Of a stretch of DNA of 64,000 nucleotides, positions 7,949 through 16,017 are shown one piece after another. A model generated the notes under the pieces. The model saw only the letters and a program-made list of their open reading frames with translations, was not told the origin of the DNA and did no database searches. The position numbers and the translations under genes were made by a program. Source of the stretch: Streptomyces sp. CBMA29. Its GTDB lineage: Bacteria > Actinomycetota > Actinomycetes > Streptomycetales > Streptomycetaceae. The DNA lies in assembly GCF_014596445.1 (NCBI RefSeq), contig NZ_MECL01000002.1, positions 62,001-126,000 of the forward strand. The letters are read 5' to 3'. Numbering within the stretch: position 1 is the first letter of the stretch; every line of letters starts with the position of its first letter.

Positions 7949-8350
7949 GTGCCTATGGATCGAGACGGCAGCGAGGCCATGGCGGGACGACATCGGCGTG
8001 ACACCCGGCAGCGGTGCAACTTCTGCGGCGCGATTGAGGGTGATCCGCTGCCTCGTCATCAGACGGAATTCCCCATTCCTAACGCTAGATCTTGGTTTCC
8101 GGACATGGTCACGCTGATCCAGGATCTGGAGGAATACGCTGATCGCGATCGTATTTTCCAGGGTGAACGGGGCCCGAACAACCCGCTGAATAATTTCCTT
8201 GTCTGGTGTCTTTCCTGCGCGATAGCAATGGACGAGGCCGGGGACGGGATCGTTAGTTTCAGGGAATTCGGCTGGGAGCAGAGTCCCGACGAGGGCCCCT
8301 ACTCTCGTTACCTCGCGGGAAAGCAGACGGTGAAGAAGCCGCCGCCGTGA
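7949..8350 (+). CDS. Cys-pair hypothetical protein
   Basis: The 133-residue product has a CNFCG pair near residue 25 and a WCLSC pair near residue 90, a spacing typical of a zinc site that closes an HNH-like or treble-clef fold. No HNH catalytic triad is clear. GTG 7949 and ATG 7955 are both possible behind CGGAGG. It converges with the minus-strand phage-side block, so the element boundary may lie just downstream. Confidence 0.55.
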   Translation: MPMDRDGSEAMAGRHRRDTRQRCNFCGAIEGDPLPRHQTEFPIPNARSWFPDMVTLIQDLEEYADRDRIFQGERGPNNPLNNFLVWCLSCAIAMDEAGDGIVSFREFGWEQSPDEGPYSRYLAGKQTVKKPPP

Positions 8351-8357
8351 TATTGAG

Positions 8358-8621
8358 TCAGATCTTCCGCGCGGACGACGACCGGTTGCTGCGCTGGTCT
8401 AGTTCTTCGAGGATGGCCACGAGGCTGACAATATCGGTACGGGCCTCGGAAAGCGCCAGGATGTCCTGGGTCCTCTCGTACGCCTCCCGCATCCGCTGGG
8501 AGGCGTAGAGCGTGGTTTCCCACCAGGCGAGCAGGTCGGCCTCAGGGAGGCGCTGTACGCGCTTCTGGGCCTTCGTCCAGGCCATGTGTTCGGCCAGCCG
8601 TTGACGGACGTTAGGGAGCAT
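8358..8621 (-). CDS. Small helical hypothetical protein
   Basis: The 87-residue product is almost entirely alpha-helical and highly charged (RQRLAEHMAWTKAQKRVQRL, LYASQRMREAYERTQDILAL), suggesting a short coiled-coil. Its start overlaps the end of the upstream minus-strand gene by 11 nt. No family is recognised. Confidence 0.6.
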   Translation of the reverse strand: MLPNVRQRLAEHMAWTKAQKRVQRLPEADLLAWWETTLYASQRMREAYERTQDILALSEARTDIVSLVAILEELDQRSNRSSSARKI

Positions 8622-8889
8622 CCGGGCCCCTCCGGAAGTGCGGCAGTAGCGCCCCGTCGTCGCCGAGGGCGCTACTGCCGCCGTTGCGCGTCAGCCCGAG
8701 CGCAAAGCGAATCGCGGTCGTCTCGTCGGAAACTGTGCCCGTCCACCGGCCGATGACGATGCCGTGCCGGTGGAGTCGGATCACGAGCGCGCGGTCGCAT
8801 TGGCGGTAGGGGGGTTCCACTTCCTGGTGGTAGGTCGTGTAGAGGCGGGGCCAGCCGCGCAGGCAGCGGGTCGTGGTCAGCAGGGGCAT
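8611..8889 (-). CDS. Hypothetical protein, 92 aa
   Basis: The ATG at 8889 is preceded by GAGCTGGTG; a longer reading adds a basic low-complexity leader and is less likely. The product has a conserved-looking strand pair (RALVIRLHRHGIVIGRWTG) followed by a helix. It lies 2 nt after the KTSC gene, in one operon with it. No family is recognised. Confidence 0.6.
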   Translation of the reverse strand: MPLLTTTRCLRGWPRLYTTYHQEVEPPYRQCDRALVIRLHRHGIVIGRWTGTVSDETTAIRFALGLTRNGGSSALGDDGALLPHFRRGPDAP

Positions 8890-8891
8890 TG

Positions 8892-9431
8892 TCACCAGCT
8901 CGCCGGGGTGTAGTTCTTGCTGTTGAGGACAGCGTTGATGTATTTGCCGGGTGACGGGCCGTCGCGGACCGTGCGCCATTCGGAGCGGGTCACGCCGTAA
9001 TACTCGTAGCCGATGCCGTCTTCGTATTGTCCGGGTGCGATTTTCTGTCCCCGGAATCGAATGAAGAGCGTTTTCGACTGCGAATCCCAGCCCGCTGCCA
9101 GGGTTCGGGGCCTCGGCGGGTTGGAGGTGTTCGTCGGCCGGGTGGTCAGCAGGAGTGAGTCGTCTCCGGCGAATGCGCGGCGCAGGGCCTCTGCCTTGCC
9201 CTGGGACATCCGCTGTGTGGCCCGGTCGATCGCGCTGTCCAGCTCCTGCCGGTCGGCAGGGTTGGAGTGCACGGTCGGCGGGGCGGGCTCCGGAATCAGG
9301 TGCCCGAACATCGCGCGCTCGTAGCGGCTCAGTCCGCCTGCGCCGGTGTTCTCCTGGCGGCCGGAGTGGGGCTGCTCGGGCGGCTGTGCGCCGCCGCCGG
9401 GGCCGAGCGGGCGCCTGTGGTGGGGTGGCAT
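8892..9431 (-). CDS. KTSC-domain protein
   Basis: The 179-residue protein has a disordered N-terminus (about 1-95) and a C-terminal KTSC domain. The domain is visible as AAGWDSQSKTLFIRFRGQ, then YEYYGVTRSEWRTVRDGPSP and GKYINAVLNSKNYTP, matching the short beta-rich domain found at the ends of phage and lysyl-tRNA-synthetase-like proteins. ATG 9431 has GGAGGG 7 nt upstream. The role is unknown; it lies between the integrase and two small genes on the same strand. Confidence 0.75.
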   Translation of the reverse strand: MPPHHRRPLGPGGGAQPPEQPHSGRQENTGAGGLSRYERAMFGHLIPEPAPPTVHSNPADRQELDSAIDRATQRMSQGKAEALRRAFAGDDSLLLTTRPTNTSNPPRPRTLAAGWDSQSKTLFIRFRGQKIAPGQYEDGIGYEYYGVTRSEWRTVRDGPSPGKYINAVLNSKNYTPASW

Positions 9432-9436
9432 GGAAA

Positions 9437-9483
9437 GGCCCTCCGTTTCTCTCGCCGATGTCTCACGGTAGGAGCGGAGGGTC
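9437..9483 (-). terminator. Hairpin downstream of integrase
   Basis: A 9-bp stem with one G-U pair lies between the integrase stop and the KTSC start. One arm contains the KTSC ribosome-binding GGAGGG, so pairing could also limit its translation. Confidence 0.4.
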
Positions 9484-9499
9484 TGTTCCTGATATTGAC

Positions 9500-10594
9500 T
9501 CAGCCCTTGATGGTTTCCCCTTGGGTTGACCAGTCGATTCCGAGCGGGTTTGTGGCGCCACGTGGCAGGCGCTTGGCGCGGTTGGCGTATCCCAGGGTCG
9601 TGTTTGTGTTGCGGTGCCCGTAGTAGTCGCTGACCTGGTGGTCCTTGGCGTCGGGGTGCCGGAGGGAGTAGATAATGGACGTGTATCGCAGAAGGTGCGG
9701 GTGCAGTTTTTCGCCCCGTACACCGGATACGACTCCGAGTTCCTTCACAATGGTGCGGAGTGTGACGGAGCTGACCCCGCCGCGCTCCAGTTCGCCGGTC
9801 TCCGGGTTTCTCCGCTGGCGCCCGTCGCTGACGATGAGCGGACCAGTTTTCCGGTCGCCGATGTATGCGAGGAGTACCGGTGCTACCGCGTAGGGGACGT
9901 CGATGGTGGTCCAACGCCAATTCTTTCGCTGGAAGCGCAGCCGCATCTGATTTTTGTCGTGCCAGCGGAGATTTTCGACGCGTGCTTTCTCCAGCTCTTC
10001 GCAACGCAGTCCCATTCCCACAAATATGGCGAAGACCGCCAAGCTTCGCTGAGTGGGAACGGTGAGGCGTACTTCTCCTGTGGCTCCGCCTTTGGCGATT
10101 CTGCGGATGGCTTCGATCTCGTGCGGCAGCAGGGTCTCCTTGATGACCTCTTCGCCCTCGTCTCCTGAGGGCTGCCGTCCGCGCCTCCTAGTGACAGGGT
10201 TGTGCCGTACAGGGCAGCCGGGGCGTTCGACGCAGTAGGAGTAAAAGGACGATATCGCAGCCCTTTTGACTGCGATCGTTTTTGCCTTGTAAGGAAGCGT
10301 CCCGGACTTGCACTCCAATACGCAGCTTCCGGGGTGTCCGTCCCAGTGTTTCGAGGACAGGTACACCTCGTACTCGCGGAAATCCTCCGGCGCCACGTCG
10401 AGAAGATCGACCTCCGGATAATATCTGCGCATCCACACCATGAACTGTCCGATGTTCACGCGGTAGTCGTGCTGGGTGTCGCCTTTGTATTCGGCGAGGA
10501 AATCAGCGAGCCAGTCGGCGGCGTCTTTATCCGAGTTGCGAGGGCGGCTCCGCCGGGCCCAGGAGGGGGCGGTGCTTGTGGAGGTCTCATCCAT
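9500..10594 (-). CDS. Tyrosine-family phage integrase
   Basis: The 364-residue protein has an N-terminal SAM-like DNA-binding domain (about 20-125) and a C-terminal tyrosine-recombinase domain. The catalytic residues are visible: Arg197 in GMGLRCEE, His300 and Arg303 in HPHLLR, His327 in YYGHRN and nucleophile Tyr336 in LGYANR. It would integrate and, with an excisionase, excise the phage genome. The ATG stands 6 nt after a TAGGGT hexamer with no ribosome site, suggesting leaderless translation. It is divergent from the terminase gene. Confidence 0.95.
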   Translation of the reverse strand: MDETSTSTAPSWARRSRPRNSDKDAADWLADFLAEYKGDTQHDYRVNIGQFMVWMRRYYPEVDLLDVAPEDFREYEVYLSSKHWDGHPGSCVLECKSGTLPYKAKTIAVKRAAISSFYSYCVERPGCPVRHNPVTRRRGRQPSGDEGEEVIKETLLPHEIEAIRRIAKGGATGEVRLTVPTQRSLAVFAIFVGMGLRCEELEKARVENLRWHDKNQMRLRFQRKNWRWTTIDVPYAVAPVLLAYIGDRKTGPLIVSDGRQRRNPETGELERGGVSSVTLRTIVKELGVVSGVRGEKLHPHLLRYTSIIYSLRHPDAKDHQVSDYYGHRNTNTTLGYANRAKRLPRGATNPLGIDWSTQGETIKG

Positions 10595-10620
10595 AGCCGG
10601 ACCCTAGCACCTTACTTGCG
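10595..10620 (-). promoter_or_regulatory. Leaderless integrase promoter
   Basis: On the minus strand the -10-like TAGGGT (10606 to 10601) lies 6 nt before the integrase ATG. That spacing would put the transcript start at the ATG. A T-rich TTTTTTCGC lies just upstream, but no clear -35 is seen. Confidence 0.45.
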
Positions 10621-10671
10621 AAAAAACCGAGATTGCCGAAAGTCAAGCGGCCCATACGTCATTATCTGTCC

Positions 10672-10698
10672 CATTTTGTTCCGCTTTAGCCTGCGCAG
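10672..10698 (+). promoter_or_regulatory. Leaderless terminase promoter
   Basis: TAGCCT (10687-10692) ends 6 nt before the terminase ATG, and there is no ribosome-binding site. The preceding ATTTT and CCGCT match a pattern seen upstream of three other phage genes (49527, 53802, 63281). Confidence 0.45.
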
Positions 10699-12234
10699 AT
10701 GCAGACACCAGCAGCAGCGGACATCAGCATCGGCACGGCTCCGGCCGCCGACGCCACCCCCCTGCGCCGTGTCGCCCAGGTCGCCGACATCATCGAAAAG
10801 ATTCTGCTCGTCATCGATGAGCTGTCGGGGCACCCTCTGCGGCCCTACCAGAAGCCGCTGGCATACAGGATTCTGGAAAGCCTCATCATCGAGGACAACA
10901 GCAAAATCACGGCGCTGTGGTCCCGGCAGAGCGGAAAATCCGAGACGGTTGCAGACACCGTCGCCGGTGCCGCCATCATGCTCCCCATCCTCGCGAAAAT
11001 GTTTCCCGACTTGCTGGGGAAATTCAAAGAGGGGCTCTGGGTCGGCGTATTCGCTCCTACGGATGACATGAGTGACACGCTTTTCTCCCGCATCGTCTAC
11101 CGGATGACATCGGAGCGCGCGCAGGAGATCCTCAACGACCCGGAGATCGATGAGCGCCTGGACGGGCGCGGAAAGCTGATCCGCCTCAAAAAATCCGGCA
11201 GTCTGATCCGCAAGCAGACCGCCCACCCCAAGGCGAAAATTGAGGGCCAGACGTACCACCTGGTCGTCATTGACGAGTCACAGGACGCGGACGACCGCGT
11301 GGTGAACAAGTCCATCGCGCCCATGCTCGCCGCGACGGCCGGAACGCTGGTGATGACGGGCACCCCCTCGTACACCAAAAGTGGCTTCTACTCCCAGATC
11401 CAGATCAACAAGCGCGCAGGCACCAAGCGCGGCGCGGCGCGGAATCACTTCGAGGTGGACTGGAAGACGGTCGCCAAGTATTTCCCGCAATACGGTAAGT
11501 CCGTGCGCGGCGAAATGGAGCGCCTAGGCGAGGACTCGGACGAATTCAAATTGTCCTACCGCCTGATCTGGCTCCTCGACAGGGGCATGCTCATCACCGC
11601 CGACCGTTTCGATTCCCTCGGCGACACCACCATGCAGACGATCCCCGACTGGTACCGCACGCCCGTCGTGGTCGGCATCGACCCGGCACGCAAAAAGGAC
11701 TCCACCATCGTCACGGCTTGCTGGGTCAACTGGGATTATCCGAATCGCCATGGGCAGTACGAACACCGCGTACTCAACTGGCTCGATCTCCAGGGCCAGG
11801 AATGGGAGTCCCAGTATTACCGCATCGTGGACTTCCTCTCCCACTACAACGTCCTCGCCGTCGGCATCGACGTCGGCGGCCTCGGCGATGTTGTCGCATC
11901 CCGACTGAAGGTACTCATGCCGGAAACGAACATCGTGGAACTCAAGAGCGACCGCACGAATCAGACGAAGCGCTGGAGCCACATGATGGACCTGCTCAAC
12001 AAACAACTCGTCGTGTGGCCCGCCCACGCCCGCACCCGCAGTCGGAAAACGTGGCAGCGCTTCCGCGCACAGATGGAGGACGCGGAACTGACGTACCAGG
12101 GCCCGCATATTCTCGTCGCCGCGCCCGACACGGAGGCGGCACACGACGATTACGTGGACTCACTGGCCAACGCCCTGTACCTCACGGCGGACCTGCAACT
12201 GCCGGAGGCCGAAATGGTCAACACGCCATGGTGA
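10699..12234 (+). CDS. terL: Terminase large subunit
   Basis: The 511-residue protein is a phage DNA-packaging motor ATPase and nuclease. The Walker A-like motif is WSRQSGKS at residues 74-81 and Walker B is LVVIDES at 188-194. The C-terminal RNase H-fold nuclease begins at VVVGIDPARKKDST, with its first acidic residue near 322, and continues to GIDVGGLGD and DDYVDSLANAL. It would dock on the portal and cut concatemeric DNA. No small terminase subunit is recognisable nearby. The gene opens the long rightward late operon. Confidence 0.95.
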   Translation: MQTPAAADISIGTAPAADATPLRRVAQVADIIEKILLVIDELSGHPLRPYQKPLAYRILESLIIEDNSKITALWSRQSGKSETVADTVAGAAIMLPILAKMFPDLLGKFKEGLWVGVFAPTDDMSDTLFSRIVYRMTSERAQEILNDPEIDERLDGRGKLIRLKKSGSLIRKQTAHPKAKIEGQTYHLVVIDESQDADDRVVNKSIAPMLAATAGTLVMTGTPSYTKSGFYSQIQINKRAGTKRGAARNHFEVDWKTVAKYFPQYGKSVRGEMERLGEDSDEFKLSYRLIWLLDRGMLITADRFDSLGDTTMQTIPDWYRTPVVVGIDPARKKDSTIVTACWVNWDYPNRHGQYEHRVLNWLDLQGQEWESQYYRIVDFLSHYNVLAVGIDVGGLGDVVASRLKVLMPETNIVELKSDRTNQTKRWSHMMDLLNKQLVVWPAHARTRSRKTWQRFRAQMEDAELTYQGPHILVAAPDTEAAHDDYVDSLANALYLTADLQLPEAEMVNTPW

Positions 12235-12449
12235 TCCCCTACCCGATGTGCGACTGGTGCGGGGAATGCATTTGCTGCCCCGCTCACACCTGCGCCGACT
12301 GTCAGGCGGAAACCGGACCCCTGGAGCGGGCAATTATCACCCCTGAAAATGAGCGGCTTAGCGTCGTGGCTGAGACGTCTCACCTTTCAGGAGGCCGCCA
12401 TGGCGACCAGCCCGCTCGCGCCCGATCCGGAATTCTCGGAGACCGCTGA
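12228..12449 (+). CDS. Small Cys-rich protein overlapping terminase end
   Basis: The 73-residue product begins MVIPYPMCDWCGECICCPAH and contains seven cysteines within 25 residues, likely one or two zinc sites. It overlaps the terminase end by 7 nt and the next gene by 50 nt in another frame. The overlap with the downstream gene makes its full length uncertain. No family is recognised. Confidence 0.45.
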   Translation: MVIPYPMCDWCGECICCPAHTCADCQAETGPLERAIITPENERLSVVAETSHLSGGRHGDQPARARSGILGDR

Positions 12450-12798
12450 CCGCGCCTACGAACAGCGCACCGCTCCGAACACAGCCCGAAAAGGCCCGCT
12501 GCGCTTTCAGGAAGGTATCGTCACCGACACCGACGTGCCCAACGAATTCTCTCGCGGCGTGACGCAGGGATACGTGACACCTCCGGGACGCCCGAACCAA
12601 AATTCGAATGTCTTCGAAAAGCCCGCCGAAGAGACCACCCGCGAGCGCGCCCACATGGGAAGCGCCTCGTGGGTCGAGGCCCCCACCTACCTCGGAGCAT
12701 TCGCCGGGGGCGCCGGTCCCGAGGCCGAGCAGAGGTTCATCCGTGACACACGCAACGGCGGCCGGTACGAACGCCGCAACTACGCGCGGATCGACTGA
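12400..12798 (+). CDS. Hypothetical protein of head module
   Basis: ATG 12400 follows TTTCAGGAGG with 5 nt spacing. The 132-residue product is hydrophilic and Gly/Pro/Asn-rich, probably partly disordered, with no recognised domain. Its place between terminase and portal suggests a minor virion or packaging accessory role. Confidence 0.65.
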   Translation: MATSPLAPDPEFSETADRAYEQRTAPNTARKGPLRFQEGIVTDTDVPNEFSRGVTQGYVTPPGRPNQNSNVFEKPAEETTRERAHMGSASWVEAPTYLGAFAGGAGPEAEQRFIRDTRNGGRYERRNYARID

Positions 12799-12799
12799 C

Positions 12800-13405
12800 G
12801 TGGGCAGCACGAGCTACGCGGGAATCCCGTACCCGGAACTGCCGAACACCCCCAACGTGCCCGCAGACATGCAGGCCCTGGCCGCGAGGCTCGACACGGT
12901 CCTGTCCAGCCTCATCGGCGGCGGCACGCTGCCCGGCACCCCGCTGAACCTGGGCCAGGTGCCGGGGCAGATCAGCACTCTCAATGCCCGGCCGGTCGTC
13001 CAGCAGGCATTCGTGGCCCGTCGCAGCGACGCCTACACAATCACCAGCAACCAGAACCAGACCGAGCGAACCCTTCAGACGCTCACGATTGCGTCGCAGC
13101 CGTACCTGCGAATGATGCTCGTCTACGCGGCAAGCAGTTTCGACTATCTCACCGCCACCACGGACTATCTGAGCAGCCGCATCCTGATCGGGGGCCAGGA
13201 AGGCGCATCGGCCGCGATGTCCGGGCGTACCGCCGCTTTCAGCAGTTTCTGCATGCAGACACTCGCGTCCGGTACAGGCGTGACTCTCTCGCAGACGGTC
13301 CAGGCGGATGCGACCACCGCCACCAATCACACGGCAACGCTGGAAAAGCCCGCAGTTCTGTACGCGCTCCTTTTGCCGTGGTTCGGCACGGCATTCGCTG
13401 GCTAA
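12800..13405 (+). CDS. Putative virion structural protein
   Basis: The 201-residue protein begins with YPELPNTPNVPADMQALAAR, a segment typical of the N-terminal part of actinophage minor structural proteins and fibres. It continues into a beta-rich region with many Thr/Ser (IASQPYLRMMLVYAASS). GTG 12800 follows the previous stop by 1 nt. An exact role is not assigned. Confidence 0.6.
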   Translation: MGSTSYAGIPYPELPNTPNVPADMQALAARLDTVLSSLIGGGTLPGTPLNLGQVPGQISTLNARPVVQQAFVARRSDAYTITSNQNQTERTLQTLTIASQPYLRMMLVYAASSFDYLTATTDYLSSRILIGGQEGASAAMSGRTAAFSSFCMQTLASGTGVTLSQTVQADATTATNHTATLEKPAVLYALLLPWFGTAFAG

Positions 13406-13439
13406 TCCCTCTCGTGCCTTCGAGAGGAGGTGACGCCCC

Positions 13440-15143
13440 ATGTCCGTCAATTTCGTGTCACCGTCGATGCGTGCCGCTGCCAGCGATCTGACGATCTCCG
13501 TCAGCCCGCTCGGCCTGGTAGAGCTTGCCGACGAGGAATTCGAGGTCCACGGACCACGCCTGACCCGGTATGCCAACGCGTTCGCTTTCTATTTGGGGCA
13601 TCACTGGGCGTACAAGCGGGAGGCCGGAGAGCCCGCCGTCACGATCAATTACGTTGGCGCGCTCTCCCGGTACCTGAACAATTTCTGTTTCGGACGTGGG
13701 GTCCAGTTCGCCGTCGAGGAGAAGTACGAGCACATCACGCCCTCGCTGCTCGACCGCATCTGGAACACCGACAATGACAAACAGACCGTTCTCTGGCAGA
13801 TGGCGGAGAACGGCGGCGTCACCGGTGACAGCTTCGTGAAGGTTGCGTACGAAGGGCCGTGGGTGGATTCCATCAACGTCTACCACCCAGGACGTGTACG
13901 CATCCTGCCGCTGAACTCGGCCCAGGTGTTTCCCGAGTATCACCCCCATGACCGCGACCGGTTGCTTCGCGTGAAGATCCGCTACAAGTTCTGGGGAACC
14001 AGTCTTGAGGGCACGCGGCAGGTTTACACCTACACGGAGATCATCACGGATTCCTGGATCGAGGAATACGTCAACGATGAACTCCTCGACGCCCGCGAGA
14101 ATCCGGCCGGTGAGATCCCGGTCGTTCACATCCCGAATGTCAGCGTCTCGGGGTCGCCGTGGGGCCTGTCCGACATCACCGACCTGATCCCGCTCAACCG
14201 CGAGTTCAACGAGCAGGCCACGAACATCTCCGACATCATCTCGTACCACGCTGCCCCGGTCACCATCATCACGGGCGCCAAGGCATCGAACCTGGAGAAG
14301 GGGCCCCGGAAGATCTGGGGAGGACTGCCCAAGGACAGTCAGGTATTCAATTTGGAGAATGGCGTTGATCTCCAGTGGCCGATCGAGTACCTGAACTTTC
14401 TCAAGCGGTCCATGCACGAGATCTCCGGCGTCCCGGAGAGTGCCCTCGGCCAGATGCAGCCGATCTCCAACACTTCGGGGGTTGCCCTGGCCATCATGTA
14501 TCTGCCGGTGGTCCAAAAGAGCAAGGTCAAACACCAGCAGTACGGCAAGGGCCTACGCAAGATCAACGAGCTGGCTCTCAAAACGCTTTTCATCTACGAG
14601 CCGCTGGCCATGCTGTACAACCCCGACTCCGAGGGAATCGTCACCGACCCGGAGACGCAGCCCCTGGTCCTGGATTTCGCCGACCCCGCCGTCTACCAGG
14701 TGTCCTGCGAATGGCCCCAGCCACTGCCGGTCGACGTCCTGGTCAAGTTGAATGAACTGCAAGCCAAAATGGCACTCGGCCTTGAGTCCCGTCGCGGGGC
14801 TCTGCGAGAGCTGGGTGTGGAGTTCGTGGACGAGAAGATGCAGGAGATCTTTGACGAGCGTCTGCTCGAAGCACGCGAGGACGCGGCCCTGCAATTTATT
14901 AAGGCCAAATTCAACTCTGTTATCTTGCAGTCGACGGGAATCCTGCCTGAGGGCAGCGAAGCGGCCCCGCCTTCACCGAATGCCGGTTCTGATCCGGATG
15001 GCGCGAGCACAGCCGGTCCTCTCCCTGGTCTTCCTGGGATGGGAACGGCGGACAGCAACTCGGTCCTGAGTGAACTCGTGACTCTCTCCGCAGGCACCAA
15101 ATTGGCGCAGCGGAGAAATCCGGACAAAGACTCGAACGACTAG
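13440..15143 (+). CDS. Portal protein
   Basis: The 567-residue protein has the features of a phage portal. It is long and mixed alpha/beta, with a conserved core AENGGVTGDSFVKVAYEG, IPVVHIPNV and the stem/clip-region LIPLNREFNEQATNISDIIS. The helix near 300-350 (KRSMHEISGVPESALGQMQ, SGVALAIMYLPVVQKSK) is characteristic of SPP1-like portals. It forms the dodecameric channel at the head vertex. A strong AGAGGAGGTGA precedes the ATG, and the scaffold gene follows directly. Confidence 0.9.
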   Translation: MSVNFVSPSMRAAASDLTISVSPLGLVELADEEFEVHGPRLTRYANAFAFYLGHHWAYKREAGEPAVTINYVGALSRYLNNFCFGRGVQFAVEEKYEHITPSLLDRIWNTDNDKQTVLWQMAENGGVTGDSFVKVAYEGPWVDSINVYHPGRVRILPLNSAQVFPEYHPHDRDRLLRVKIRYKFWGTSLEGTRQVYTYTEIITDSWIEEYVNDELLDARENPAGEIPVVHIPNVSVSGSPWGLSDITDLIPLNREFNEQATNISDIISYHAAPVTIITGAKASNLEKGPRKIWGGLPKDSQVFNLENGVDLQWPIEYLNFLKRSMHEISGVPESALGQMQPISNTSGVALAIMYLPVVQKSKVKHQQYGKGLRKINELALKTLFIYEPLAMLYNPDSEGIVTDPETQPLVLDFADPAVYQVSCEWPQPLPVDVLVKLNELQAKMALGLESRRGALRELGVEFVDEKMQEIFDERLLEAREDAALQFIKAKFNSVILQSTGILPEGSEAAPPSPNAGSDPDGASTAGPLPGLPGMGTADSNSVLSELVTLSAGTKLAQRRNPDKDSND

Positions 15144-15159
15144 CACGAGGTAAAGGCGC

Positions 15160-15981
15160 ATGACAATTCCGGTAGTGACTCCCGCCGGTCCGGCAGACCC
15201 GACAACGACGACGCCGGGCCAGGCCCCGGTCGGAGAAAGCGTCCGCGTCCAGGAACCGGCCGCTGAGCCCGCCAAGCCCGGCCCGGCCACCGGCGAGCCC
15301 CAGTTCACCGCCGAGCAGATCGAGGCCGCCCGCCGCCAGGAGAAGGACAAGCTCAACCGCCTGGAACAGGGGGACACGGAGCGCAAGGCCCTCCTGGAGG
15401 AGCTGTCCACACTGCGTGCGGAGCGCGAGGAGCGCGCCGCCGCAGAAGCCAAGCGGGAGGCCGAGGCCGAGGATGCGGCCAAGGCGAAGCGCGAGGCGGA
15501 CATGTCCGCCAAGAGCCTGCTGGAGCAGCGCACCCAGGAGTGGGAGGAACGTTTCGCCACCATGGAGCGCGAGCGCGCGACGGAGCGGGAAACCCTTGCG
15601 AAAGAGGCGGAATACAACCGGCTCCGCGCCTATGCCCAGGAGCGCGTCTCCGCTGAGCGGGACAGCATCGCGCCGGAGCTGCACGACCTCATCAACGGCA
15701 ATACGCAGGAGGAGATCGACGCCAGCGTAGAGCTGATGAAGTCCAAAACTCAGGCGATTCTGGATTCGGTCCAGCAGGCACAGACGGCCGCGCGCTCCCA
15801 GATGCGCGGAGTGTCGGCGACCGGGTTCACCTCTCAGGGCCCCCTGGACAGCGACGGGGGTTATCGGAATCTCTCGGCCGAGGACATCAAGAACATGCCC
15901 ATGGCGGAGTACCAGAAATATCGTTCACAGCTACTCGGAGCTGCGTCAGAGCAACACCGCCAGCGCGGGATCTTCGGCTGA
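15160..15981 (+). CDS. Capsid scaffolding protein
   Basis: The 273-residue protein is acidic, with a disordered Pro/Thr N-terminus (1-45), a long coiled-coil from about 55 to 155 (dense Glu/Lys/Ala/Arg heptads such as AERE, KREAEAEDAAKAKREADM) and a short C-terminal segment ending in QRGIFG. This composition, and its position between portal and major capsid protein, are typical of an internal scaffold. It would guide procapsid assembly. Confidence 0.85.
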   Translation: MTIPVVTPAGPADPTTTTPGQAPVGESVRVQEPAAEPAKPGPATGEPQFTAEQIEAARRQEKDKLNRLEQGDTERKALLEELSTLRAEREERAAAEAKREAEAEDAAKAKREADMSAKSLLEQRTQEWEERFATMERERATERETLAKEAEYNRLRAYAQERVSAERDSIAPELHDLINGNTQEEIDASVELMKSKTQAILDSVQQAQTAARSQMRGVSATGFTSQGPLDSDGGYRNLSAEDIKNMPMAEYQKYRSQLLGAASEQHRQRGIFG

Positions 15982-16017
15982 CGCCGACCGCCGCGATAAG
16001 ACTCCGAGAGGCTCACC

